Shown here: positions 1 through 13,637 of the stretch, in pieces
Numbering within the stretch: the stretch's first letter is position 1
How the letters are laid out: every line of letters begins with the position of its first letter
Origin: Sindora glabra
Lineage: Eukaryota; Streptophyta; Magnoliopsida; Fabales; Fabaceae
Length of the DNA stretch: 64,000 nt
Assembly (NCBI GenBank): GCA_020226215.1
Contig: CM035233.1
Location: forward strand, 35,238,027-35,302,026
Direction of reading: 5' to 3'
Translations under genes and position numbers: made by a program
The notes under the pieces: model-generated
What the model saw: only the letters and a program-made list of their open reading frames with translations
Database searches by the model: none
What the model was told of the DNA's origin: nothing

Positions 1-678
1 ACTCTAAGAATCTTCATCAAAGTATCTATTATCAACAGTAGAGAAACACCTAATTTAAAAAATAGATATAACAAGATTTGAATCCGCTCTAATCTTGTAA
101 ATTGATAAATTATACAAACAAGACACCATCTCACACTACTATTTGTGAAGGTATTATCCCAATTATCATAATTTAGTCTATAATTATCATGTATGAAGTT
201 ATTATCCAGAAGTGTAATTGAATTTAAATGGTGGCAACTTGCAACTCTGCTTAAATATGGCCTTGCCGTTAAGCTTATCATTTGGTAAGGATTGAATTGT
301 TTAGGCCCCAGATTTAAAAAGAAAAAGATTTATTGATTAATCCAATAACAATATAACAATATTTGTATAATTTTACTCTCTAAGAAGTAATTTTTATAAA
401 TAATCCTCTGCTTTGTGGCTCAAGAACTCGTTTACACCTAGAATTTTCCTCATCCATAGTGAACTCAAAACCCTATTAATATTGATTGCAGTGGACTTTG
501 TTTATTAACCTTTTGTGTTAGATTGTAGAAGCCTTTAATGATGTAATAATGGAGGGACAACTAAGAAAAGGAAAAGAAATTCTAAATTTAATTAATTTTC
601 TAATTTGTTAGAACATTATAATAAAAAAAAACCCTACAATCTGCTATATGTCGTACTCTGTACATAGACAAAGCCTAT
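1..678. other. 3' flank of the CYP85A gene
   Basis: AT-rich sequence downstream of the CYP85A stop codon. It should hold the 3' UTR (immediately left of 679 on the minus strand), but no strong AATAAA-type signal stands out. No coding or RNA gene was seen. Confidence 0.5.
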
Positions 679-3600
679 TTAGTAAGCTGAGACCCTTATG
701 TGCAGCCCATTCGGTGCTTCCACTCTTGGAAACTTCATTAGTTTATTACCTCCTACTTCCTCCCACCTGCAACCAATCAAAAATTTACATGTCAAACTAT
801 AAATAAAGATTATAAGTAATTTTAAAAAAAACCATATATTTACCGATTCTTCATAGTTAAATTAGACTTACTTGTATCTAGTTACAAAGTAGTGTAAGAA
901 AGTGGAAATTTCTGCGATGCCCAGCTCTTTTCCCGGACACTGTCTGGTGCCTCCTCCAAATATCAAGAAGTAATTTTGTGAGTCTACACTCCTATCCTGC
1001 AGTTTGCAGTTACACCTAATCAATCAAACGTTGATACGAAACCTTTCAATATACAAGAGCAAGAAGAAGACCAACCAGCCATCTCCATGGGTTGAATGTA
1101 AGTGGGTCAGGGTACAAAAATGGATCATAGTTTATCTCTCTTGTATATACATATATCCTCCATCCTTTGGGGATCAAATAGCCTGAAAATAATAAAATGG
1201 TTGAGCTTTAGTAACCCACTTCAATTTCAGAGTATTAAATTAGATTCACTCATTTTCTATCACCTTGTCATTCACCGCATATTTGACGGAATATTGACTT
1301 CCTATTTACAAGTAAGCGAGTTTGGAGTAACGAGATTCTTAATTGCATTAAATGTATCTTATTTGTCCAGATTAAGCCAATCAGAAGAGAGATACTCCAT
1401 TTTTTCTTGCATATTAATGCATTATTTCTCTTCTATTTAATGAAGTGCTTCTCTTCTCACTGGCTTAGTGCACACAATCTTAAATGCAGTTATTGCAACT
1501 AGGAATCTCTCTGGTGTAACCAAGTCATTCCCACAAACACTGGAGATAGCACTGAAGTGATGCAACAAGAGTTCAGGGATGGTAGTGAGAAAAGGAACAA
1601 CCCTTTACTCATTAAACTTATTGCATCTGATTATTGTCTAGTTGGGGTATTGGACTGATTGGCAAAACAAATACCCTTTCCAAACACAGCATATGCTTTA
1701 AAAGTATGCCAAAAAGCAGTGCCCCGAAGTCAAAAATTAGTTTCTTGAGCCCATAAATACAATAGAAGCTAGAGAGCTATGACAGGCTTATTAATAATAG
1801 GTATTATTAATAATACCCACCATTTACTTCCATGTCCTCAGTGGTTTTTCTTAGCACTCCATTCACTATTGTAGCCAATCTCGAGGTCTCAAAAATTACC
1901 TGCAAAAGGTGAAAAGTAGATAAAATCATTAAATTTTGATCAAATATTCTACCAGAATCATTAATTGGACTGCATCAATAATAACAGTAAAAGGATAATG
2001 CAGAATTCTTACCGCACGAGTAAAGCTCATTGATTTTAGATCGTTACAGTCAAGTGGGTCATCTGGTTTTTTCCTTTCTCTTATAGCCAAATGTTCTTTC
2101 TGTAGAAGACATTCAATGAAGAAAACAAAGTCAGTGTGAACGATATAAAAGATATATAAAAAGGGATAGTGTTGCTGGTTGCACAGTTAAAGCGGCACAA
2201 GCGGCACACACTCAAACACAAGTGGGGCCCGTAACCATAGATTTATAAGAACAACTGCGCCACTCAATATTGCTCAGGGTCAGGCACAGGTGTAAGGCCC
2301 ATTCGGTTTGGATTAGGTCTCAAATGCAATTGACGATTAAAATATTATAACTGCATCATTTGATGCAATCTGCGATTTAGATCTTTGTCCACAAATATGT
2401 TTGGGTGTGAGCCGGTTGTAAGTTAACTAGTTGTGCATTCGGCCTTTTTCAAGAATCAGTATCAAACACTAGGAATTATGAGGACTTCTGAACTAACCCT
2501 TAGCTCTTCAAGAACTGTTGGATGGTCATGGAGGTACTTGACAGCCATCATGGATGTGGTTGAGACAGTTTCATAACCAGAATACATAATTGTGATTATC
2601 AGATCAATGATTTCTTCATCAGTTAGTTTGTATCTATTTTCATCTGTCCTAATCATGTAGCCAAGCATGTCTAGATGGGTTTCTTGGGAAGCTCTTCTCT
2701 CCTCTAGCAATTTACTTAGAATGCTAACAATATTCTTCCTTGCCTGCAAAACAATGCACATCAAGAAGCACATCAGCATAAAAGATCTGCTTGGCCAATC
2801 TGAACGAAGATAGCAGAAAAAGCTACAAAAGACAAAAGAAACACAAATGAATAATTCATTTTCGATTCCCATCTTGATTTTCTGTCAAAAATAGACTAAA
2901 GGCCTGTTTTCTGTAGCGGTGAACTGCCAAAATCATGATAAAACTCCTGTGTATGCAGTAAATTGATTTCTCACCTTATACCAAACAGGCACTAAATTTT
3001 CTCACTAAGTACTACAAAATAATGGGGAAAGATCAAGAATCTGTCATGAGAGATCTAATTTCCATTATTTCATACCTGGAGTCCTCCGCGATAGTTTGTG
3101 CCCGGAAAATCAATTGGTAGAGAAAGTGTTCCTATGACAAGCTTAAAGAACTCTGTCATGAAAGGCTGAGATATCGAGTTAGATTCAATACCAGCAATCT
3201 GCTTCAGGGATGATAGAAAAGCCATCTGCACATAACATTTCACTATATGAGGGTTACTGGTAACCTTCTAAAGAAACTCCCACTTTTTCTTAAAAAACAA
3301 CAAATCAAGCCGTATCCCATCAGACGAAGTCGGCTACACGGATCAGTCAATGCCAGCGAGCTGGCTATATCATCATCAAGAAAAACACTAATTTTTTCTC
3401 GAGAAATTTTGGCTTAATTCATTTATAATACAAACCTCTTTGGTTTTCTCTTGAATGTTGATGATTTTGTCATCCCAATTGCATAGATGGGATCTCATGA
3501 AATCATCAATTTTGGGCAAAAGCTGATGTCTGATCATGGTGGGGCTAATGAGGGAAAGCAAGGCACCTCTCATGTACTTGTGGGTGAAGCCGTGAACAGC

Positions 3601-4560
3601 AGCAATATTGCATTTGCCTAGGATGTCAAGCATGGATTGTGGGTATCCAGGAACAAGCCCTTTCGCTTCATTCATTAGTATGTATCTGTTAATTTCTGGA
3701 TCCATTGATACAATTGTAGGACAGCCCAGTACGTGTGATTTGAAAAAACTGCCGTACCTGCCATTTTTACAAAAGCAAAATAAAAGAGAAGTTACAATCA
3801 TTACTGAAAGGGTAAAAAAGGTACATGAAAATATGAAATGAATAGTGCTTGTCGCCTTTTTGCTTACCTCACAACCAGTTCATCTAATTTCAAAAGCATT
3901 ATTAAGAAAATATGAGCTTTTTATTTTTTATTTTTTTTTGCCATGTAGTATAGGAATGGCTTGTTTTTCCGTTTCACACATTCTGATGTCATGTTTTTGT
4001 AGGCCTTTATGCGTATAATCATCTATGCTGATTTTAATCCCAGCTTTTATTCCTTACCCACCAAAAAAAAAAAACAGGAACAAAGTCTACAGATTTTTTT
4101 CTCATAACAGTTAAATCCCAGAAAGAGAAGCTGAAACAAAAAATTTTTGGTGAAAAGGAAATATAAAGCTGAAACAAAATTACTTTCTTGAAAAATTCGT
4201 CAAACATTTTCCCCTCCAATAGGATTTGACAGCTCTATTATTCCCAAGAGCATAGTCACAGCGAGAAATCACTAACATTTCCCTCGGACGGAGAAAGGGA
4301 AAGGCCCTTTTGGCTAATGAAACACAAGAAAACATGAAAGAAATCAATATGAAATAGCTAATAATTAATTACCTTGCTCTTTGATTTTTCATGAAGTTGG
4401 GACCTTGCTTAAGAAACTCAGTAGTCTCCCCAAAAACTGGCCAACCCATTGTGCCGGGAGGCAAGCCTTTCTTCCTGTACCTCACTTCATTCCATCTCAG
4501 AAGGGCAGAGCAAAAACAGAGCACCAAGACCAAGCCAAGAATTGCCATGAACACAGCCAT
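679..4560 (-). CDS. CYP85A1: Cytochrome P450 CYP85A, brassinosteroid-6-oxidase (complete, 9 exons)
   Basis: CYP85A enzymes are ER-anchored monooxygenases that oxidise C-6 of 6-deoxo brassinosteroids, giving castasterone; some paralogues also make brassinolide. I spliced these minus-strand exons: 4560-4373, 3757-3436, 3225-3076, 2743-2498, 2099-2013, 1899-1821, 1182-1076, 996-872 and 766-679. All eight introns (79-638 bp) are GT-AG and the phases join, giving 1392 nt and 463 residues, close to the family's usual ~465. Visible in the protein: a hydrophobic N-terminal anchor (about 2-22), hinge PPGTMGWP (34-41), I-helix SGYETVS (275-281), K-helix ETSR (335-338), NPWRW, and heme motif FGGGTRQCPG with Cys413; TAA stop at 679-681. 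The start is the ATG at 4558-4560; an in-frame ATG four codons later would also keep most of the anchor. No frameshift or early stop was found. Whether it is the A1 or A2 type cannot be told from one copy. Confidence 0.96.
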
Positions 4561-4636
4561 TGGTGCTCCCAAAGACAGTTTGTACCAAGCAAAAGTCTCT
4601 ATATTGCTTCTGATTGAGGCCCCCCAAGAGATTTCA

Positions 4637-4645
4637 CATATATAT
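4637..4645 (-). promoter_or_regulatory. Probable TATA box of the CYP85A gene
   Basis: On the minus strand this reads CTATATATG-like, about 80 bp upstream of the CYP85A ATG, which would give a leader of about 45-50 nt. A second candidate, TTATATAG, lies at 4901-4908 and would give a leader of about 310 nt. No CGTG(T/C)G brassinosteroid-response element or CACGTG G-box was noticed within about 600 bp upstream. The assignment rests only on motif and distance. Confidence 0.4.
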
Positions 4646-5134
4646 AGAAAGCTTTTGAGCGACCATTTTGCACATAAAGATAAACCCAAGAAAAGAAACG
4701 CACTTCAAAAGGTAGTAAGTAGTATCCCCTATGGGTATTGTAGGCCTCGGAGAAAGAAACCCCTAATGAAATTAGCGGGATTAAAAGACAAGAAGGAAAA
4801 AGGAGTAGGCTTTTTTCTGAAAGGTTTCAGGGAAATGAAGAGCTCGAAGCTATGGGCATTTGTAGACTGTGATGCTATACTGTTGGAAGAAGTGAGAGCC
4901 CTATATAAGCCCTTTTCAAGATTTCAAGCTTGAATTTGCGTTGCTTTTATAGAGGGAAAGAAGTGGAACGAAGGGAAGGATCGGTTGGAATGGGAGGATG
5001 TTTATCGTTGTTAGTTGGATGTGTAGTTACTTTAAACTATTTACTGCTTCGGTTCTTTTTGTTGTAAATTTTGGGGTATTCGAGGGAAAGAGTTGAAAAC
5101 TTTTTATTCTGTGGAATAAGAAAAAGAGTTTTTT
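4646..5134. other. Upstream region of the CYP85A gene
   Basis: This stretch is clearly less AT-rich than the DNA further right and ends where a repeat begins, so it is the likely extent of the native promoter. A plus-strand open frame across 4391-4933 is antisense to exon 1 and the promoter and shows no family resemblance, so it is not called. Confidence 0.4.
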
Positions 5135-5785
5135 GTTTGTAGGAACAGGAACGAGAAAGAATAGAGAATAAAATAATTATTTTATAATTATATTTGATAT
5201 AATAATTGATGAAATATTTTATTTTATTTTTATATTTAGTATAATAAAATTTTGATGGAATAGAATTAAAAATTATAATTAAAGATAATAATATTTTTAT
5301 TATAAAAATAATAATTATTTTATTAAATAATTTAATACTATTAAAATATATTATATAATTAATAGTAAAAATTATTACAATCTAAATTTTATCATCAAAA
5401 TTTTAATTAAAAAAATTTATAATTTATTAAATTTTTATATTAAATATTTTTAAAAAATATAAATATATCACATTTTAAATTTTATTATTAAAAATATAAT
5501 TATTAAATATTTTATTGAATAAATATTCAAAACCAATTGTTTTATCGTACAGTAAAAAAGAATAACATTGAAATGTATGCAAAATATATAAATAAAAAAG
5601 TCAATTCATAAAGGATTAAATGATTTATACAATCATTTTTCTATAAAATAAAATTTTCATCTTTTGATAGAATGATTGGTTACTATGGAATGGACATTCT
5701 TACTACATAATATATTTCAAACTAACTTTTTTATCATTCACTTTTTCTTTTCATTCTCATTCCATCCAATCAAATACAGTATAAG
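5135..5785 (+). mobile_element. Non-autonomous DNA element (MITE), family M1 copy 1
   Basis: An AT-rich ~650-bp element with inverted ends. The right end read inward is TGTATTTGATTGGATGGAAT; the left end carries GGAACAGGAACGAGAAAGAA, a diverged match. The interior shares long blocks with 47225-47911 and, inverted, with 56066-56751, for example TAAATTTTATCATCAAAATT and the AAATTTTATTATTAAAAATA block. No transposase is encoded and target duplications are not clear. Superfamily unknown; the TTTGGTTGGATGGAATG-type end is common in plant hAT- or Harbinger-like MITEs. It sits just upstream of the CYP85A promoter. Confidence 0.5.
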
Positions 5786-7687
5786 AGATTCACCATTTCC
5801 ATTATTGAATTTGAACTACATTTAATGTATTAAAAATTATATTTTTAATTTTAATTTATTTATTTTAAAATTCAAAAAATAATAATTTAATGGTGAAACA
5901 TTCAATCTCTTCTTAAAGAGTTGAAATCTACATAGCATTTCCTATAAATTTTAGCACATGCATGAATTTTAGTTTGAACACATAAATCTATTGATTTTCT
6001 TAATATCTCATTTAATTCTAATAATTTTCTTATTTGAAATACATTTAGTCTTTGCATAAACTATTAATTAATTGTTTAGGTTAATATTTTAAAGTTCAAT
6101 CTAGCCATTAATTTGGCAAGATGACCAAATTCAAGATCAAATCGATTTAATCAATTAAACTAGACAATCGAACTAATTAATATATTTTTTTACATATATT
6201 AATCATAGAGTATATATATGCATATAAAGATCTAAAAGAATGAATATACTTAATTAATACAAATATTTTTAAAACATAGCAAATGATTCAATGTAATTTT
6301 AGCTAAAATATAAAGTTGATAATAAAAATTTTATCTCTAGTTTCAATTGCAATAACACAAGTTTTGTTCTTTTCTTTTAATCCGTGTTGCTTACATTACA
6401 CCTTAGTTTTTTTCCATTTATTTTGTAATTTGGACCTGAGGCTGCATTTAGACGAAGTTAAGGTTAAGCCCAAAATTTTTTTAAAAAAATAAAAAAAAGG
6501 GCAAAATGGATTAATGAATTGAACAAAATATCGATTTAATTAGTTTTTTTATCAAATTTGGATAGGTCAATATGGGTTATTGTCTAATTCAAATTTATGA
6601 GTATGTTTGGTTCCCTTTTACCCAAGGGCCAAATCAATCAATTCAACCAACTAAATCAATCCAAGTTTTAAAATATTAATTCCCATTATAATATGTATTC
6701 TTACTTTTACCAAAAATTTTAAATGAAAAACACTTATTATTCTCTCTTAAAATAGTAAATTTACAAATTTATGAATTTTATAATCTATTATGAAAAAGTA
6801 AGTAGAAAATAAATAAAAATAACATTACTTATTTTCAAGATCTCAACAATTAAAATGTACTGCTTTCGCTTCTTCTGAATCCGACGTAATTGATACTTGA
6901 ATAAAAAAATTAATAATTAATTTCTTTTAATTGGACCAACAACAGGGTAATAGATAAACTCTACAAAGATTTTTGATAATATTGACTAATAATATGAGAA
7001 GGAGGGGCCCATGATTTACGTATATTATAGGCTCTACTTTAACATTTTTTTAGCTTTTTCCAGAAATTTGGATCGACTTTTGTTACTTTAATCATGTTGT
7101 TAGAGAAATAGAGATAAATTTTTAAGTTAAATAACTATAAAAAAAATTAATTGCAACGGAATTTACGATCATTTGTGGAGACATTTACAAATTAGTTTGT
7201 GTCTTCTCATTTAGTTAGAGGTTTTAACATGGAGACAAGTTAATTTCACATGTTCAATTGCTTGGAGGTTATAACATAAGATAATTTAATTTCGCATGGA
7301 TAGATTAATATTTTTACTATAAATACTCTAATTTATCATGAGATCGAAGAAATGTCAATGTCAAAATAAAATAGATAAGCTAATGATAAAAAGATTTAAC
7401 TTTCTCCAATGATATGTGATTTTCTAGAATTACCTCTACCTGTAAGTTATAACTTCTCTCCCTACCGTGATTTTTATCTTGTGATTTTTTCTCTTGCAGG
7501 ACCAAAAACATGTTGCCACTCATTATTTTACCAAGTGTTATTGACTTCACACTTAACAAAATCCCAATTAAATTTATTTCACTTATTTGCAACTTCTTCT
7601 TGTTTAGAACATAACAATGGTAAATTTAGGCTAATTTGTTGTGTCAAAATACATTTTCCATTGAGAAATTTTATTTGTTTATATATA
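5786..7687. other. AT-rich intergenic sequence
   Basis: No gene, RNA or clear repeat boundary was recognised. Open frames around 7380-7711 are short, lie on both strands at once and have no domain-like content. Confidence 0.4.
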
Positions 7688-9523
7688 CACTACTCCAGAT
7701 TAATTGATTGATATCAATTATTTAATAGATTAATCATATGATAAAAGTTTTATTAAGTGTCATTGAAAATAAGTTATGACATTTGTTATACATCTAATGT
7801 TAAAAAAATAAAATAACATTGATTCTTATATCAATTGATTTGTTTATGCTTTTTTGTGTATCATACAACTCAATTACCAATAATGAGTTAAAAGTGTCTG
7901 TTTCTACCACCTAATCAATGTGAAATATTTATAAAATATTTTTTAATAACATTTTTTAACTTTTACATTAGAATATTTATAATAAAAATTGAATAAAGTT
8001 AACATCAATCAAAAAACATATTATTTAAATTAAAAATTTTGAAAGTTCATACCTTTACATTTAGTTGTTCATTTAAGGTGAATTCTATATTGATTTCATA
8101 TAATTTATCCATTTGCAAAATCCTGATAGTGTTCTACCCTTCTCGAAATCACAAAAAATGGTTATTTTTATAAACTTTCTTTTTTTACTTTTTTTCCCAT
8201 CTCTCATTATTGTTCAACCAACTTCATATTACACTATAATATTTTATCAAATATATAATAAATATCTAAAACTTAGACATAATCTCAAAAGTTATATTAA
8301 AAAATACAAATAAAAATATTTTTAAAAAATTATACAAAAAATCAAAGAAATCATATAGGGAAAGATATAAGAAATAAAAGCAAGAAAGGCATTTGAGGTA
8401 ACTTTGGATTCTACTGTAACTTTTATCAAACATATAAGAAATACCAAAATTTTAAATGCAACTTAAAAAGTTATACAAATGAAACATAAACAAAAATATC
8501 TTAATAAAACCTGTGCAAAAAATTTAAGAAATGAAAAGGTAAAAATTTAAGAAATAGAAGTAAGAAAAACGCCTCTTATTTTTTTGAATTAATGGCCTAG
8601 AATAGAGCATTTACTTTCATACTTAATGTTAGTTGAAGAATTATTGATACTTTACTGATATATAGTGGAAGACAAAGTAACATATAAAGTTCTATAAAAG
8701 GAGTTAGATAGAGACAAAAATAGAGCTTAAAAGTAATAAAAGAGAGAGTTAAACTAATAATAAGAAAAAAAAAAGATGTGCTTTATTTATAGTGTAAAAA
8801 TACCATTGATTTTAAATGTAGTTAACACAAAACTTAGTCCTATGTATCATCATTTTCCAAGTAATTAACTGTTGCCATACTATTAGAAATTAGTTAAGTA
8901 TAAAATTAATGTGTTTACTTTTTATATTTCTCAACCAATTATTTGAAATACCTTTATATGGCAGTTGCAAACAAAATCGACATTTTAATTTTTTATAAAT
9001 TTTAAGTAACCTTATAAATATTATCATTTTATACATTGGTTTAATTCAAAATTGATGGGTTTAAGTTTGACATTTGTCTTACCAAACTTTTACAATATCC
9101 TTTGGATGTAAGTTAATTCCAAAATCAACTGTTCATTTTTTTTTTCACCAATCTTTAAATATCATTTATTTTGATGTTGATTAAGTAAAAAGTCAAAATC
9201 TTAAATTTTATTATAATTTCAAAAATGCTACAATATCCAAATAGATATTAGTTAATTATAAAGTTAAGGTCTTAAAATTTCTCATTTCCCCAGTAACAAT
9301 TAAATATCATACAATTTAATATTAGTTAAGTAAAAAATTAACATTTAAAATTTTAAAAAATTTTAAAAATATCATCACATTTAAATGGATATCAATTATA
9401 TTTATGACCTATCATTTTAATTTTTTAAATAATTTTTAAAATGATACTATAGTAATATAAACATTAGTATTAACTTGGGCTGATGTCTATGTAGTGACAT
9501 AATATCTTGTTTTTGTAGTAGTA
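7688..9523 (+). mobile_element. Non-autonomous CACTA-like element, copy 1
   Basis: The left end begins CACTACTCCAGATT and the right end finishes TTTTTGTAGTAGTA, a near-complement of the plant CACTACTACAAAA terminus (last base changed). The interior aligns with about 20183-21850 over more than 1 kb, with shared stretches such as GAAATAGAAGTAAGAAAAAC at about 8550 and the ACATTTACTTT..ATACTTAAT block. The last ~600 bp is a series of degenerate subterminal repeats, as CACTA elements have. The 3-bp flanks (ATA, ACA) do not match exactly. No transposase gene; it would depend on a relative such as the one at 30237-40424. Confidence 0.5.
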
Positions 9524-12500
9524 ACAAATGAATATGTGACATGTTATTTTTATATCTTGTTATTAAAAGAATGATACTTAAAATCATAATAAAAAATAAG
9601 TTTATTTAGAAAAAATTATTTTTCACTAAACTCTTTGCATTTTAACATTGAACTTACAAGACATTTTCTTCCATTTTATTATTTTAAAACTATATTTTTA
9701 TAAAAAATATTTTTCATCAAAATAAATGGACCTTTAACTTAATCACATATCTAGAATCATTTAGTTCATACAAAAAGTAAGTTATTGTGGAAAGTTGAAC
9801 TTCTCACAAAATAATTTTCCATATGAATTTTTCAGAAAGTGTTTAAAGTTATTTAATTGATATTAAGAAAATGACATTTTCCAAAAAGTAACATCCTATA
9901 TTTTGTTTAATTTAACTTTAAATTTCTTAAAAAATTGTTAACAAAATAATTATTGTAATTTTAATATTATTATAATACATATTAATAAGTTTTAATTATT
10001 ATTAATTAAATTTAATAAGACTAATTTTGTATTTATATCCATAAAAAATATATAAAGTAGATCTTACTTAAGGGGTGGGTAAGCAACTTCTTAAACTTTG
10101 TGAAAAATAAAATTTATTAAGAAGTCATATTTCTCTCTAATTTGTTAGATAATAACCAATCCAAAAATTTACTTCTTTTCTATTTTTTGACAAATAGAAT
10201 TTTTTATGTTATAATTACAAATTAAAGAATTCTATGTTTATTTATAGTAGTGAATGGAAAAGTACAGACGCGGACTTTCATCTCTATAAAAATTTTAATA
10301 TCTTTATTCGTATGTCTGATAATTTTAAATTGATCTTGAAAATTATAGAAAAATAATATTTTACAAGATTTTATATAATCAACTCTCTTGAATTAAAAAT
10401 TCAGGCTCAATTACTATTTATTTCATTTATTTATAAGTTTTAATTGTAAATTAGTTGCATATATCATTTTTCACGAGAGATACGCATCTTTTTTTATTGC
10501 TGTTGACATCTGAACTGAACTGTTACAATAAAGTATTCAAAATCCAGTCAGTGAACTGTTCTTTAAACACCATGATTAGTGAATTATGAATACATTATTG
10601 TTACTCTCACAAAAAATGATAAAAAAAAAGAAGGTTACACTTTTCAAATTTTATATGATTCAATTTCCCAATTGTTCCCAGAAGCAAGATAGATAGAAAG
10701 AAATAGAAAAAGGGGGTGTTGATGATTCAAAGAAAAGGCACATGCAGAGCACCCCATTGGAGCTAAAAGAAAAGGAAGTGATAGAGGCAGCCCCAGTGCC
10801 TCACATGTGTGGCAATAAGATCTGGTTATGGAATTACATAATCCACTAAAAGACACTCTCTTCGGGTTAGCATGTGAATGTGTGCTTCAATATGAGAGGG
10901 AAAGAGATTTGGTTCTCTTCTCTAATAACTGCACCTTTGAAAACTTTATTAGGACCATTTCCTAATTTTTATTCCTTTTTTAAATTAGAGAGGACACGAA
11001 CGATTAATGTTTGTTTTTTTTTTTTTCATGTTTTATTATAAAAATATTTAATTTAATTGCAACTATTACTTAAAGAATATATTTATCACCACAGTTCTCA
11101 CGAAAGTACAAGTAATCTTACGGTTCTTACATCAATTTTTTTTTAATTTATGTTTTCTTACATCAAATATGTATTTTTAAATGAAATGATAATTTGACAA
11201 CATTAGATTAGCCACTGGCAATAGAGTCAAAGAGGACTCAAAAGTAGCTTCGTTTTCAAAATTTTTATTATTTTCATTTTTATAATAATTTGGTTCTCTC
11301 CCCTAATAACGGCAACTTTGAAAACTCTGGCAATCTTTTCTTTTTTTAAAAAAATAAAAAATAAAGGGTATCAGTATTTGTTATCTTTTTTGTGTTTTAT
11401 CATAGAAATATTCTTTTATTGTAAATAAAGAAAAGTACTATTTAAAAGATAATTCGTTATTGTATTGTAAATTTTATATAAGTATCTCAAAGATTTTTTA
11501 CTGCATTGCCCATGAATTTGCGCACTTCCACATCAAATTTATATTTTTTTAGACTAAATTAATAATATAATAGTATTAGGTCAACCACCATAATAGGTTA
11601 TCTTTAACTTAAGAAATACTTATATACACTGATCATGAGCGTGACTCTTATTTTCATCTAATCTAATAAAGGAAGAGGAGATAAAAATACTGGGGATTAT
11701 AATAATTTCTTCCTTGCTAATGCTAGCTGCAGTTTCAATCTCTGGATTGTAACTCCTTCAAATACAGTTCCACTCTGCTTTTGACTTTTTCGGACTGATT
11801 ATGTTCTGGCTATGCAATTTTGTGTTTTTCTGAATTTATTGGATCTCTTTTGGTCATATCATCTTTATTAAATCTCAATCGTTTCCATGCAAAAATGGTT
11901 TCAATTTTTTTCTTTTTCAGTAATTGGTAAATCTGCTATTACAAGAGAAAGAAAAATGGGTTTTGTTTTAGAGGGGCAAAATGGATATATACATATAAAA
12001 TTTACAAATTTATAAGAAAATTATCATAGTTTTTTTTTTGGTAAGTTTTAAATAGATTTTTTTGTAAGTTTTAAGTAAGGACCCTTAACGGGTCTTTAAC
12101 CCATAGATCAAACGAATTGATTTACGTATTTTTTACAAATTAAACTAAAAAATTTAAATCTATTAAAATTATGTTTAAAAAGGTTTGAGTCATGTGGGTC
12201 CCAGACCAAAACAAAATAGCCCTAAATAGATTAGTCTAATTTGCAAGTCTAAATAGATTAATTTTTTTAATTTTTTATATTAAATAATTTAAATAATATT
12301 TATATTTTAAAAAATAACTTATTAATTATTTTACATCATAATTTAATATGAAATATAATTTTATTTCAAAAAATTAAACACACTCAAAATAATTAAAAAT
12401 AAAAAATAAAAAAATAATAAAATTAAAGAACATAGAAATAATTATAAAGATACAAAAATAAAATAATAAATAATAAAATATAAAATATAAATTAAAATTT

Positions 12501-13336
12501 AGAAAAACTAATTTGTGAAGTGGTTCAATGGGCTGACGAGTCAGACCAAACCAACTACAATAAACACATTTAAAAACAAATTTTAATGGATCAAGTTTAA
12601 ATATATTTTGGTTAAATTGATATCAACCATCCATTAAGTACTTTTTTTTTAATGACAAAGTACAACTTTTTATGGTTAAATTAAAAATTCAAAAACTTTT
12701 TTATTTGAACTTTAATTGATGCAAACGCAGCCTTTATATTTTTAATACATATAGAGCTATAATATTTATAAATAAACATATAAAATATAAAAATAATTTC
12801 ATAAATTTATTTTTGCAAAACTATATACACTTTTTAATTGAATTATGGACTTAATTTAAAATATATCTACAAAAAACAGAAGCACCAATTCAGATTTGGA
12901 TCTTCTAGAACAATTAGATAAGAAAAAAATAAAAATGAATAGATGAGTTTCATGTGATATGATATAGGGAGATTACTTCTAATTACTTTCCTTATATTTG
13001 TTAATATTTCCTACATATGAATAATTTTTATTAAAAAAACTTATTCCTTTTCTTTAATTTATTGATAGCAAGTTTACCTCTTCTACTAAAAATTTATTTT
13101 TGCTAATTTACTCAGGTACCACTTTTTTTCTAATTTTCAAAGACAGTCAAGAATGAGTTAGGTGGATTTGGGTCGTGGTCTAACTCATGCATCAGAACAA
13201 ATAATAGAAGATAATGGAACTCAACTTATAAAAGTTAAAGCAACCAATAATAAGTTATGTTGGAAACAATATAATCCAATTCATTCAATATGATAAATTC
13301 ATTGGGAATTTTTGCACATTACTTCAAGTTAATAAA
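9524..13336. other. AT-rich intergenic sequence with one more complex island
   Basis: Mostly AT-rich spacer. At 10656-10900 base composition and complexity rise sharply, with CCCCATTGG, GAGGCAGCCCCAGTGCCTC (a short hairpin) and CACATGTG, but no conserved reading frame. A ~40-bp segment at 10906-10950 recurs at 11287-11328. No gene is supported. Confidence 0.4.
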
Positions 13337-13637
13337 GTATACATGCAATTAATCATGAGTTTTATGAGATTTTTTTATAAAATTTGTAACATTTTACATA
13401 AAGAATATCGTTTTTTTATAATAACATAAATTATAAGAGTATAATTATTTACATAAAATTTACTTCATAAGATCTTACAATTTTATTTTTATAAATCTTG
13501 TAATATGAAACAGTAATGGTAACGGTATCAAAATTTAAGAGTTATTGTAAAATTTTACGAAAAACTTATAAATTTTTTATAAAATAATTCAAATTTTATA
13601 AAATAATCCTATAAAACTTATAAAGTTGTCTGCAAAC
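13337..13637 (+). mobile_element. 300-bp MITE, family M2 copy 1
   Basis: A 301-bp AT-rich unit that aligns along its length with 14285-14582. Shared blocks include ATAAATTATAA(G/A)AGT(A/G)TAATTATT and the TATAAATCTTG(C/T)AATA segment. The ends (GTATACATG and GCAAAC) are decayed versions of the other copy's inverted repeats; the right flank keeps TA. No coding capacity. Confidence 0.6.

Noticed and set aside
2462..2872. Minus-strand open frame as a separate P450-like gene
   Set aside because: Its middle is exon 4 of CYP85A (2743-2498); both ends run into introns 3 and 4.
4391..4933. 180-codon plus-strand open frame, the longest in the window
   Set aside because: It is antisense to CYP85A exon 1 and the promoter, shows no protein-family resemblance and ends within the promoter region.
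10656..10900. Possible plant microRNA precursor
   Set aside because: Only a short hairpin is present and none of the conserved miRNA sequences I compared (such as miR156, miR164, miR167, miR408) fits.
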